Shown here: positions 1-5,744 of the stretch, piece after piece
Position numbering within the stretch: position 1 is the stretch's first letter
Layout of the letters: every line of letters starts with the position of its first letter
NCBI GenBank assembly: GCA_013696425.1
Contig: JACCYP010000089.1
Location: forward strand, 1 to 7,335
Direction of reading: 5' to 3'
DNA from: Thermoleophilaceae bacterium
GTDB lineage: Bacteria; Actinomycetota; Thermoleophilia; Solirubrobacterales; Thermoleophilaceae
Length of the DNA stretch: 7,335 bases
Notes under the pieces: model-generated
What the model was told of the DNA's origin: nothing
The model's input: the letters and a program-made list of their open reading frames with translations, nothing else
The model's database searches: none
Program-made: the position numbers and the translations under genes

Positions 1-1
1 G

Positions 2-28
2 GCGATGGTCGTGGAGCGGCTGAACTAG
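2..28 (+). CDS. C-terminal end of an unidentified upstream gene (partial)
   Basis: Only eight sense codons and a TAG stop are inside the window, reading AMVVERLN. All eight codons end in G or C, matching the codon style of the clear genes here. The other two forward frames over the same bases have mixed third positions. A strong GC-rich hairpin starts at the base after the stop, as expected at the end of a gene. Nothing can be said about function. The frame choice rests on very few codons, so this is tentative. Confidence 0.4.
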   Translation, partial: AMVVERLN

Positions 29-50
29 CGGGGGACGCCGGGGTCCCCCG
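29..50 (+). terminator. Perfect 8-bp GC-rich hairpin after the upstream stop
   Basis: CGGGGGAC (29-36) pairs perfectly with GTCCCCCG (43-50) across a 6-base loop. It begins at the base after the candidate TAG stop of the upstream gene. No T-run follows (the next bases are GCTATATAGG), so it is not a textbook intrinsic terminator. U-tract-less GC hairpins are often proposed as terminators in high-GC actinobacteria. It could instead protect the 3' end of the upstream mRNA. Confidence 0.45.
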
Positions 51-52
51 GC

Positions 53-58
53 TATATA
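53..58 (+). promoter_or_regulatory. Possible -10 element (TATATA) for the importer operon
   Basis: TATATA lies inside the 8-base palindrome CTATATAG and is the only A/T-rich hexamer in the otherwise GC-rich interval before the operon. It sits between the terminator-like hairpin and the inverted repeat over the start codon. A transcript from it would begin near position 64-66, giving a leader of only a few bases before the TTG at 70. No convincing -35 hexamer is visible, since the expected place is inside the upstream hairpin. Confidence 0.25.
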
Positions 59-95
59 GGCTTCGCGTCTTGGCACAGACGCAAGACGCGAAGCC
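59..95. repeat. Perfect 14-bp inverted repeat spanning the start codon of the ATPase gene
   Basis: GGCTTCGCGTCTTG (59-72) is the exact reverse complement of CAAGACGCGAAGCC (82-95), with a 9-base spacer (73-81). The last three bases of the left arm are the proposed TTG start codon. The right arm lies in codons 5 to 9 of the gene. As RNA this would be a very stable hairpin burying the start. As DNA it is a dyad of repressor-operator size just downstream of the TATATA candidate promoter. If transcription starts near 64-66, only part of the left arm is transcribed, which favours a DNA operator. The repeat is directly visible; the role is inferred. Confidence 0.6.
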
Positions 96-1245
96 GGAGG
101 CCGTCTCGATCGAGTTCCGGGAGGTGCAGAAGCGCTACCCGGGACAGGACAAGGCGGCGGTCGACAACCTGTCGTTCGAGGTACCCGCGGGGGAGATCTG
201 CGTGCTCGTGGGCCCGTCCGGTTGTGGCAAGACCACGGCCATGCGGATGATCAACCGGCTGATCGATCCGACCTCCGGCGACATCCTCCTCGGCGGCCAG
301 AGCGTGCTCGAGCGAAAGCCCGCCGAGCTGCGGCGCGAGATCGGCTACGCGATCCAGCAGATCGGCCTGTTCCCGCACCAGACGATCGAGCGCAACATCT
401 CGACGGTGCCGCGCCTCGTCGGCTGGGACAAGCCCCGCATCGACGCCCGCGTCGAGGAGCTGCTCGAGCTGGTCTCGCTCGACCCGGACCTCGTCCGCAA
501 GCGCTACCCCGCCCAGCTCTCCGGCGGCCAGCGCCAGCGCATCGGGGTGGCACGCGCGCTCGCCGCCGACCCGCCGCTGCTGCTGATGGACGAGCCGTTC
601 GGCGCCATCGACCCGATCACACGCGAACGCCTCCAGAACGAGTTTCTGCGCCTCCAGGCGGAGATCCGCAAGACCGTGGTGTTCGTGACCCACGACATCG
701 ACGAGGCGATCAAGATGGGCGACGTCATCGCCGTCATGCAGCAGGGCGGTCACCTCGCACAGTTCGCCTCGCCCGAGGACCTCCTCCTGCACCCGGCGAA
801 CGAGTTCGTGGAGCAGTTCGTGGGCGCCGACCGCGCGCTCAAGCGCCTCGCACTCCAGCGCGTGCGCGACATCGACCTCTGGACGGCCGCGCAGGCCAAG
901 GCCGGCGAATCGGTGGTGGACGCGCGCCGCAGGATCGCCGATGCCGATCTGGACTACCTGCTGCTCGTGGACGACGACGGGCGCCCGCTCGGCTGGACGT
1001 GGGGCGGCGACCTCGAGGGCGACACGGTGCCGGACAAGCCGAAGACGCCGGCCGAGCCCATCGTCGAGCTCGACTCCGTGCTGCGCGACGCGCTGGCCGA
1101 GGTGCTCACCTCCGAGAGCCGCTACGCACCGGTTGTCGACGGTCAGGGCCGCGTGAAGGGCGTGCTCTCGATCGAGGCGATCAGCCAGGCGCTCGGCACG
1201 GAGGCCACCACCGGCCATGTCGAGCACCACCCGACCCCGCAGTGA
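70..1245 (+). CDS. opuCA: Osmoprotectant (glycine betaine/choline-type) ABC transporter ATPase with CBS-like C-terminus
   Basis: This 391-residue cytoplasmic ATPase would power the importer encoded by the next three genes. The ABC domain (about residues 13-255) has Walker A GPSGCGKTT (48-56), Q-loop Q96/Q97, signature LSGGQRQRIG (150-159), Walker B LLLMDEP (170-176) and switch His208. Residues about 265-375 resemble the C-terminal CBS region of OpuCA/ProV proteins, with RYAPVVDGQGRVKGVLS (351-367) as the clearest CBS-type element; the first repeat is degenerate. In relatives this region gates transport by ionic strength or nucleotide binding. The TTG at 70 is the best start: the frame stays open to the window edge, but upstream codons have poor G/C third positions and cross a hairpin. 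No strong ribosome binding site precedes it. The family is secure; the substrate is inferred, and ergothioneine-type relatives (EgtU family) share the architecture. Confidence 0.92.
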   Translation: MAQTQDAKPEAVSIEFREVQKRYPGQDKAAVDNLSFEVPAGEICVLVGPSGCGKTTAMRMINRLIDPTSGDILLGGQSVLERKPAELRREIGYAIQQIGLFPHQTIERNISTVPRLVGWDKPRIDARVEELLELVSLDPDLVRKRYPAQLSGGQRQRIGVARALAADPPLLLMDEPFGAIDPITRERLQNEFLRLQAEIRKTVVFVTHDIDEAIKMGDVIAVMQQGGHLAQFASPEDLLLHPANEFVEQFVGADRALKRLALQRVRDIDLWTAAQAKAGESVVDARRRIADADLDYLLLVDDDGRPLGWTWGGDLEGDTVPDKPKTPAEPIVELDSVLRDALAEVLTSESRYAPVVDGQGRVKGVLSIEAISQALGTEATTGHVEHHPTPQ

Positions 1246-1958
1246 ACGCGCTCTTCGCCGCCACGGAGCTGCGCGATCGCTCCGAGTCGAACTGCGTCGC
1301 CGACGACGGCTTCTGCCCGGACTGGATCGCCGAGAACCTCCACAAGTACATGAAGCCGCTGCTCGAGCACGTCTTCCTCACACTCACCTCGGTGGCCATC
1401 GGCTTCGTGATCGCATTCACGCTCGCGCTGATCGCACATCGCCGGCGCTGGCTCACCGGGCCGATCACCGCGGTCACCGGCGCGCTCTACACGGTCCCGA
1501 GCGTGGCGGCGTTCTTCCTGCTGCTGCCCATCACCGGCCGGGGCGACAAGACCGCGATCATCGCCCTGACCGCCTACACGCTGCTGATCCTCTTCCGCAA
1601 CATCACCACCGGCCTGCGAGGGGTGCCCGCAGAGACGGTCGACGCCTCGAGGGGCATGGGTCTCACCGAGCGCCAGACGCTGTGGCAGGTGGAGCTGCCG
1701 CTCGCGCTACCCGAGATCCTCGCCGGTCTGCGAATAGCGCTCACCACCACGGTCGGCCTCGCGACGCTCGCGTTCTTCGCGGGCGGCGGCGGGCTCGGGG
1801 AGCAGATCTATTCGGCGAACGCCGGCACCGGGGGCATCTACTTCCAGTCGAACGTCGTGGTGGCCGGCGGCCTCGCGATCCTGCTGGCGGCGACCTTTGA
1901 CCTGATCGTGCTCGGCGGCCAGCGGCTCGCGCTGCCGTGGCGGAGGGCCCAGGCCTGA
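1242..1958 (+). CDS. opuCB: Osmoprotectant ABC transporter permease (first)
   Basis: This 238-residue inner-membrane permease of the binding-protein-dependent family has about five membrane helices (roughly 42-64, 75-97, 104-124, 163-181, 203-226). The ATPase-docking EAA loop is at 128-160 (VPAETVDASRGMGL, then LPLALPEIL). About 40 residues precede the first helix and carry Cys18 and Cys25 in NCVADDGFCPDWI. In five-helix permeases such as MetI this end faces outside, so a disulfide is possible. The GTG at 1242 overlaps the ATPase stop as GTGA, implying translational coupling, and no separate ribosome binding site is needed or seen. The ATG at 1350 would remove the N-terminal segment, but its codons have strong G/C third positions, so the longer form is preferred. 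It probably pairs with the second permease as a heterodimer. Confidence 0.9.
   Translation: MNALFAATELRDRSESNCVADDGFCPDWIAENLHKYMKPLLEHVFLTLTSVAIGFVIAFTLALIAHRRRWLTGPITAVTGALYTVPSVAAFFLLLPITGRGDKTAIIALTAYTLLILFRNITTGLRGVPAETVDASRGMGLTERQTLWQVELPLALPEILAGLRIALTTTVGLATLAFFAGGGGLGEQIYSANAGTGGIYFQSNVVVAGGLAILLAATFDLIVLGGQRLALPWRRAQA
1942..1947 (+). promoter_or_regulatory. Ribosome binding site GGAGGG for the second permease
   Basis: GGAGGG lies near the end of the first permease gene, 10 bases before the ATG at 1958. It supports that ATG rather than the in-frame GTG at 1937, which lies upstream of this site and would place the start inside the preceding gene. Confidence 0.6.
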
Positions 1959-2728
1959 TGGCCGAGGTCTCCTGCCCCCCGCCCCCCGAGAACCTGGGCG
2001 CGTTCCAGGACGCGATCGACTTCATCGTCTCCGAGCGCGAGTCGGTGTCCGGCGGCGTCTGCATCGGCGGCCCGAGCGAGCTGCTCGACCTCGCCGCGCG
2101 GCACATGGTGGTGAGCGTCGTGGCCATGGCGATCGCCGTCGCGATCGCCGTGCCCATCGGCCTGTGGCTCGGCCACCGCGGGGTGGGCGAGTTCCTGGCG
2201 GTCACCGTCTCGAACGTGGGCCGCGCCGTGCCGACGCTGGCGCTGCTCGCCTTCTTCGTCGCCTTCGTGGGCATCGGGTTCACCAACGTCGTGCTGGTGC
2301 TCACCCTGCTCGCGATCCCGCCGATCCTCACCAACACCTTCGTCGGCATCCGCCAGGTCGACCGCGAAACCGTGGATGCCGCGCGCGGGGTGGGGCTCAC
2401 CGAGACCCAGATCATCCGCCAGGTCGAGTTCCCGCTCGCCACCCCCACGATCTTCGGCGGCATACGGACCTCCGCGGTGGCGGTGGTCGCCACGGCCACC
2501 ATCGCGCCGCTCGCGAACGTCCAGTCGCTCGGAATACCGATCCTCGAGCCCCAGACCTACGGCGACCCCGGGCAGCTCGGCGCGGCCATCGTCATCGCCG
2601 TGATCACCCTGGCGACCGATGCCGGGCTCGGCCTTGCTCAACGTGCGGCGACCTCCAAGGGCCTGAAGGCCGCCGAGCCGGAGAAGCGATTCTCATTACC
2701 ACTACGCAGGAGGGAAAAGACAGCATGA
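1958..2728 (+). CDS. opuCD: Osmoprotectant ABC transporter permease (second)
   Basis: This 256-residue membrane permease is homologous in layout to the preceding one. Its EAA loop is at about 134-166 (VDRETVDAARGVGL, then FPLATPTIF), and its hydrophobic segments are near 50-72, 80-105, 108-128, 168-186 and 206-228. The first 48 residues are hydrophilic, with Cys6 in a CPPPP run and Cys35. The C-terminus is a basic cytoplasmic tail (residues about 234-256). The ATG shares one base with the preceding stop (TGATG), and GGAGGG upstream supports this start. The gene ends in ATGA shared with the binding-protein gene. It probably forms the transmembrane pore together with the first permease. Which permease corresponds to OpuCB or OpuCD of Bacillus is arbitrary from sequence alone. 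Confidence 0.88.
   Translation: MAEVSCPPPPENLGAFQDAIDFIVSERESVSGGVCIGGPSELLDLAARHMVVSVVAMAIAVAIAVPIGLWLGHRGVGEFLAVTVSNVGRAVPTLALLAFFVAFVGIGFTNVVLVLTLLAIPPILTNTFVGIRQVDRETVDAARGVGLTETQIIRQVEFPLATPTIFGGIRTSAVAVVATATIAPLANVQSLGIPILEPQTYGDPGQLGAAIVIAVITLATDAGLGLAQRAATSKGLKAAEPEKRFSLPLRRREKTA
2708..2714 (+). promoter_or_regulatory. Strong ribosome binding site AGGAGGG for the binding protein
   Basis: AGGAGGG lies 10 bases before the ATG at 2725. It is the strongest Shine-Dalgarno match in the operon. This fits the need to make more solute-binding protein than membrane subunits, and it fixes the start of the next gene. Confidence 0.75.
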
Positions 2729-3702
2729 GACGGATCATCACCGCGATTCTCGCGGTACTTGCCCTGAGCCTCGTCATGGCCGCGTGCGGCGACGACGAGG
2801 ACAGTGGCGGCGAAAGCAGCACCACCTCGGGCGACTCGGGAGGCGACTCCAAGCTGATCGAGAAGGACCCCGCGAACGCGAGCAAGAAGCAGATCACGAT
2901 CGGCTCGAAGAACTTCGCCGAGCAGTACATCCTCGGCGAGATCTACGCGCAGTCGCTCGAGGCCGCCGGGTACAAGGTCGACAAGCAGCTCGACCTCGGC
3001 TCGGAGCAGATCGCCTTCAAGGCGCTCAAGAAGGGCACGATCGACGCCTACCCCGAGTACTCGGGCACGGCGCTCACGTCGTTCTACAAGGTGAAAACCG
3101 ACGACGTGCCGCGCGACAAGGAGGAATCCTTCAGCCAGCTCGAGGAGAAGCTGAAGGGCGACGACATCGTCGCGTTCACCCAGACGCCGTTCGAGAACAC
3201 GTTCCGCATCGCCTCGAGCAAGGAGTTTGCGGAGAAGGTGGGCAACCCGAAGACCGTGTCCGAACTGGCAGAGAACGCGGGCACGAAGTACAAGATCTCG
3301 GGCTTCCCCGAGTGCCGCCAGCGCACGGACTGCCTGCTCGGCCTGAACCAGGTGTATGACTGGAAGCCGAAGTTCGTGTCGAGCCAGGGCAAGTTCGAGG
3401 ACCTCGACAAGAACCAGTCGGATCTCACGTTCGGATTCTCGACAGACGGCGAGTTCGCCCTCAACAAGTACGCCTCCTACGAGGACGACAAGCAGCTGTT
3501 CCCGCCGTACTTCGTCACGCTGCTCGTGCGCAAGCCGACGGCCGACGAGCTCGGCCCGAAGGGCCGCGAGATCGTGGAGAGCGTCCAGGAGCCGCTCAAC
3601 GAGGAGGTCATGCAGGAGCTCAACTCGCGTGTGACGATCGACAAGGAGAAGCCCGAGGCAGTGGCCGCCTCCTACCTCAAGGAGGAGGGCTTCACCAAGT
3701 AA
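2725..3702 (+). CDS. opuCC: Osmoprotectant ABC transporter solute-binding lipoprotein
   Basis: This 325-residue extracellular lipoprotein delivers substrate to the permeases. The signal peptide (MRR, then a hydrophobic run to residue 20) ends in MAAC, so lipidation is expected at Cys21. A flexible Ser/Gly/Asp/Glu linker follows (22-45). The OpuAC/ProX-type binding domain runs from about 56 to 322, with family hallmarks ITIGSKNFAEQYILGEI (57-73), AYPEYSGTAL (108-117), STDGE (239-243) and DDKQLFPPYF (254-263). Cys197 and Cys203 in PECRQRTDC are six residues apart and could form a disulfide. The ATG overlaps the preceding stop as ATGA and has a strong ribosome binding site. It is the last gene of the operon. 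Quaternary amines such as glycine betaine, choline or carnitine are likely, but the ligand cannot be settled here, and ergothioneine is a known ligand of related proteins. Confidence 0.92.
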   Translation: MRRIITAILAVLALSLVMAACGDDEDSGGESSTTSGDSGGDSKLIEKDPANASKKQITIGSKNFAEQYILGEIYAQSLEAAGYKVDKQLDLGSEQIAFKALKKGTIDAYPEYSGTALTSFYKVKTDDVPRDKEESFSQLEEKLKGDDIVAFTQTPFENTFRIASSKEFAEKVGNPKTVSELAENAGTKYKISGFPECRQRTDCLLGLNQVYDWKPKFVSSQGKFEDLDKNQSDLTFGFSTDGEFALNKYASYEDDKQLFPPYFVTLLVRKPTADELGPKGREIVESVQEPLNEEVMQELNSRVTIDKEKPEAVAASYLKEEGFTK

Positions 3703-3728
3703 GCCGGATGAATCACTAACGTCCGGTT
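3702..3728 (+). terminator. Hairpin after the binding-protein stop (weak terminator or processing stem)
   Basis: Bases 3704-3710 (CCGGATG) pair with 3720-3726 (CGTCCGG), with one G-T wobble and a 9-base loop. A-T and G-T pairs extend the stem to 3702 and 3728. It starts inside the TAA of the binding-protein gene. No T-run follows, so intrinsic termination is uncertain. It could end the operon, protect its 3' end, or partly couple the AI-2E gene. Confidence 0.35.
3717..3722 (+). promoter_or_regulatory. Possible -10 element TAACGT for a leaderless AI-2E transcript
   Basis: TAACGT fits TANNNT and lies at -13 to -8 from the ATG at 3730. No Shine-Dalgarno sequence precedes that ATG. Such spacing is typical of leaderless genes in actinobacteria, with transcription starting at or next to the start codon. 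No -35 element is evident. The hexamer also lies in the hairpin at 3702-3728. Confidence 0.3.
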
Positions 3729-3729
3729 C

Positions 3730-4776
3730 ATGGCCGGTCGCGAGGGAGCCATTGCATATCGCGCGGTTCTCCTCGCGGCCGGCCTTCTTGTTCTCGGGCT
3801 GCTCTTCCAGCAGCTCGTGACGCTCCTGCTGGCGGTCCTGATCACGGTGATCATCGCCATCCCGGTCGCCGCCGCCGCCGACCTCCTCGAGCGCATCCAC
3901 ATCCCGCGGGCGCTCGGCGCACTGCTCGCGATGCTCGCCGGGATCGCGATCCTGCTCGGCATCTTCGCCCTAGTGGTCCCACCGTTCGTGGACGAAATGC
4001 AGGAGTTCGTGGACGACGTCCCCACGATCATCGAGGACCTCGAGGAGCGGATCGACAACATCACCGGCGCGGAGCCGGGCGAGGCGGGCGAACGGGCGAA
4101 GGACTACCTGCAGCGCTACCTCGACCGGCCGGGCAGGCTGGCGGGCCCGATCGCATCGATCGGCCTCGGCGTCGCCGGAGCGCTCGGCGCGATGCTGGTG
4201 GTGCTCGTCACGGCCTACTTCATCGCCGTGAGCCCGGACCCCCTGCTGCGCGGGCTGCGCTCGCTCGTGCCGCCGGGCCGGCGGGAGGACGCCGACCGGA
4301 TCATGAGCCGGATGCGCTCCTCGTGGCTCGGCTGGATGGGCGGCCTCGCCATCGACATGACCGCGACGGCGATCCTCCTCTACTTCGGCCTCCAGCTGAT
4401 CGGGCTCGAGTTCGCGAGCCTGTTCGCGATCCTGGCGGCGCTGTTCACGGTCGTGCCCTACTACGGCGCGTTCATCTCGGGCCTGCCCCCGGTGCTGCTC
4501 GCGCTCGCGGATTCCCCGGGCAAGGCCCTGCTCGTGATCCTGCTCTACACCGGCGTGCAGCAGTTTGAGGCGAGCGTGACCGTGCCGGTGATCATGGCGC
4601 GCGCCGTGAAGCTCCACCCCGCCGTGATCGCCGTCGGCGTGCTCGTGGTCGCACAACTTTTCGGCTTCCTCGGCCTGGTGGTGGCCGTGCCGATCCTCAC
4701 GGGCATCGTGATCCTCGTGGACGAGCTGTGGGTGAAGCCGATGGACGCGGGCGAGCCTCCCGGCGCCCCCGTCTAG
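3730..4776 (+). CDS. AI-2E/PerM-family (UPF0118) membrane transporter
   Basis: This is a 348-residue polytopic membrane protein. Hydrophobic segments lie near 11-28, 30-50, 61-84, 140-166, 203-225, 227-247, 248-260, 264-277 and 297-332. A hydrophilic, acidic domain sits at about 86-135 (FVDEMQEFVDD onward), in the usual place for this family. Family marks include GLEFASLFAILAALFTVVPYYG (225-246), QQFEASVTVPVIMARAVKLHP (277-297) and FGFLGLVVAVPI (311-322). Members have been linked to autoinducer-2 export, Na+/H+ antiport or permease roles, so the name does not prove AI-2 transport. The ATG is the first possible start after an in-frame TGA at 3709 and has no Shine-Dalgarno site. It follows the importer operon after 27 bases and may be transcribed separately. 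Its stop overlaps the convergent oxidoreductase stop. Confidence 0.85.
   Translation: MAGREGAIAYRAVLLAAGLLVLGLLFQQLVTLLLAVLITVIIAIPVAAAADLLERIHIPRALGALLAMLAGIAILLGIFALVVPPFVDEMQEFVDDVPTIIEDLEERIDNITGAEPGEAGERAKDYLQRYLDRPGRLAGPIASIGLGVAGALGAMLVVLVTAYFIAVSPDPLLRGLRSLVPPGRREDADRIMSRMRSSWLGWMGGLAIDMTATAILLYFGLQLIGLEFASLFAILAALFTVVPYYGAFISGLPPVLLALADSPGKALLVILLYTGVQQFEASVTVPVIMARAVKLHPAVIAVGVLVVAQLFGFLGLVVAVPILTGIVILVDELWVKPMDAGEPPGAPV
4773..4776. other. CTAG shared by two convergent stop codons
   Basis: The palindrome CTAG supplies the TAG stop of the AI-2E gene (4774-4776, plus) and the TAG stop of the oxidoreductase (4773-4775, minus). The two coding regions therefore overlap by four bases with no intergenic sequence. 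Any transcription termination must occur inside the opposing gene. Confidence 0.85.
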
Positions 4777-5711
4777 GTAAGGAGCACGATCTTGCCGAGC
4801 TTGCCGCCCGCGGCGAAGCGCTCGTAGGCGGCCTCCACCTCGGCGAGCGGGAAGGTCTCGGCCACCGGCACCTTCAGCGCGCCGGTCTCGAACAGCGGCA
4901 GCACCTCGTGCTCCAGGCGGCGTGCGCACATCGCCTTCTCCTCGAGCGGGCGGGCGCGCAGGGTCGAGCCGCGCAGGGTCGCGCGCTTGCCCATGATCGC
5001 CAGCAGGTTGATGTCGGTCTTCGGTCCGGCGCCGACGCCGATAACCACGATCCGGCCGTCCATCGCGAGCGCCTTCAGGTTGCCGCCGAGGTTCGGCGCG
5101 CCCACCAACTCCAGCACGACGTCGAAGGGCCCGTGATCCTCGAAGCCCTCGGGGTCGATCGCGGTCGCGCCGAGATCCTCGACCCCGGCGCGCAGGTCGG
5201 CGTTGCGCACCGTGGCGGTCACGCGTGCCCCCGTGGCGCGGCCGAGCTGAACCGCCGCCGTGCCCACTCCCCCGGCGCCTCCGTGCACCAGCAGCCGCTC
5301 GCCGGGACCGAGCTCCGCCTGGGTGAAGAGCGCGTCGTGCGCGGTCGTGAAGACCTCCGGCAGACCGCCCGCCTCGTCCCATCCGAGGCCCTCAGGCACC
5401 GGCATCAGCTGGCGCTCGTGGACCGCGATCAGCTCGGCCTGGCCCCCGCCTCCGGCGATGGCCATCACGCGATCGCCCTCGGAGAAGCGCTCGGCGCCCT
5501 CGCCGAGGGCCTTCACGACCCCCGCGAACTCGAGCCCCGGGATGTCCGCGGGCGCTCCGGGGGGCGCCGGATAGGCCCCTTTTCGCTGCAGGAGGTCGGC
5601 TCCGTTGATCCCGGCGCCCTTGATCTCGACCAGCACTTCTCCCGCTTCAGGAGCGGGATCCGGGCGCTCCTCGACGGATATATGAGGTTCTGAGATGACA
5701 GAAGCGAGCAC
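4773..5711 (-). CDS. PIG3-type NAD(P)H:quinone oxidoreductase (zinc-free MDR family)
   Basis: This 312-residue cytoplasmic medium-chain dehydrogenase/reductase lacks the zinc ligands of alcohol dehydrogenases. The GroES-like domain (about 1-120) has ADLLQRKGAYPAPPGA (38-53) and GLEFAGVV (59-66), close to the human TP53I3/PIG3 pattern. The cofactor-binding motif HGGAGGVGTAAVQLG is at 143-157. GSTLRARPLEEKA (248-260) and the final GGKLGKIVL (302-310) are also PIG3-like. Members reduce quinones with NADPH; the natural substrate here is unknown. The GTG at 5711 is the only possible start nearby: an in-frame TAA lies three codons upstream with no other start between. No Shine-Dalgarno site is present, but a -10 hexamer at exactly leaderless spacing is. 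It is transcribed divergently from the hydrolase across 33 bases and converges on the AI-2E gene. Confidence 0.88.
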   Translation of the reverse strand: MLASVISEPHISVEERPDPAPEAGEVLVEIKGAGINGADLLQRKGAYPAPPGAPADIPGLEFAGVVKALGEGAERFSEGDRVMAIAGGGGQAELIAVHERQLMPVPEGLGWDEAGGLPEVFTTAHDALFTQAELGPGERLLVHGGAGGVGTAAVQLGRATGARVTATVRNADLRAGVEDLGATAIDPEGFEDHGPFDVVLELVGAPNLGGNLKALAMDGRIVVIGVGAGPKTDINLLAIMGKRATLRGSTLRARPLEEKAMCARRLEHEVLPLFETGALKVPVAETFPLAEVEAAYERFAAGGKLGKIVLLT

Positions 5712-5717
5712 GCCGGA

Positions 5718-5723
5718 AGCTTA
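5718..5723 (-). promoter_or_regulatory. -10 element TAAGCT for a leaderless oxidoreductase transcript
   Basis: On the minus strand TAAGCT occupies exactly -12 to -7 relative to the G of the GTG start. It fits the TANNNT pattern of actinobacterial leaderless promoters. The first three bases also form the in-frame TAA that limits how far upstream the gene could start. There is no Shine-Dalgarno match between it and the start. No clear -35 element is seen. Confidence 0.45.
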
Positions 5724-5734
5724 TTCGCCTGTCC

Positions 5735-5741
5735 GGGAGGT
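5735..5741 (+). promoter_or_regulatory. Ribosome binding site GGGAGGT for the alpha/beta hydrolase
   Basis: GGGAGGT is a strong match to the 16S tail, but its placement is ambiguous. Its GGAGG core ends 4 bases before GTG 5745 (short) and 13 bases before GTG 5754 (long). It shows that translation starts here, without deciding between the two codons. Confidence 0.55.
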
Positions 5742-5744
5742 AAC

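Noticed and set aside
52..1230. Long open frame (392 codons) on the minus strand opposite the ATPase gene
   Set aside because: It is a codon-bias shadow of the ATPase. The plus strand has a complete set of ABC ATPase motifs, and the antisense translation shows no recognisable domain and has the composition of a reverse-complemented high-GC gene.
222..1241. Extension of the first permease reading frame 340 codons upstream of GTG 1242
   Set aside because: The extra translation is an out-of-frame, Arg/Pro-rich shadow of the ATPase gene. The GTGA overlap gives a natural start at 1242.
2129..2152. Tandem 12-base repeat containing GCGATCGC; the octamer also occurs at 1273 and 5469
   Set aside because: It resembles the cyanobacterial HIP1 octamer, but here it encodes Ala-Ile-Ala-Val repeats of a membrane helix. 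Four copies in GC-rich coding DNA are explained by codon use, and nothing else suggests a cyanobacterium.
3708..3719. Three-codon frame ATG AAT CAC TAA between the binding-protein and AI-2E genes
   Set aside because: It is too short to support, has no suitably spaced ribosome binding site, and lies within the hairpin.
2638..3900. 420-codon minus-strand open frame opposite the binding-protein gene
   Set aside because: It crosses the end of one real gene and the start of another, and its Leu/Glu/Arg-rich composition is typical of antisense of a lysine- and glutamate-rich gene. No motif supports it.
3970..5382. 470-codon minus-strand open frame covering parts of the AI-2E and oxidoreductase genes
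   Set aside because: It overlaps two well-supported genes in another frame and is dominated by Arg, Ala and Gly, as shadows are in GC-rich DNA.
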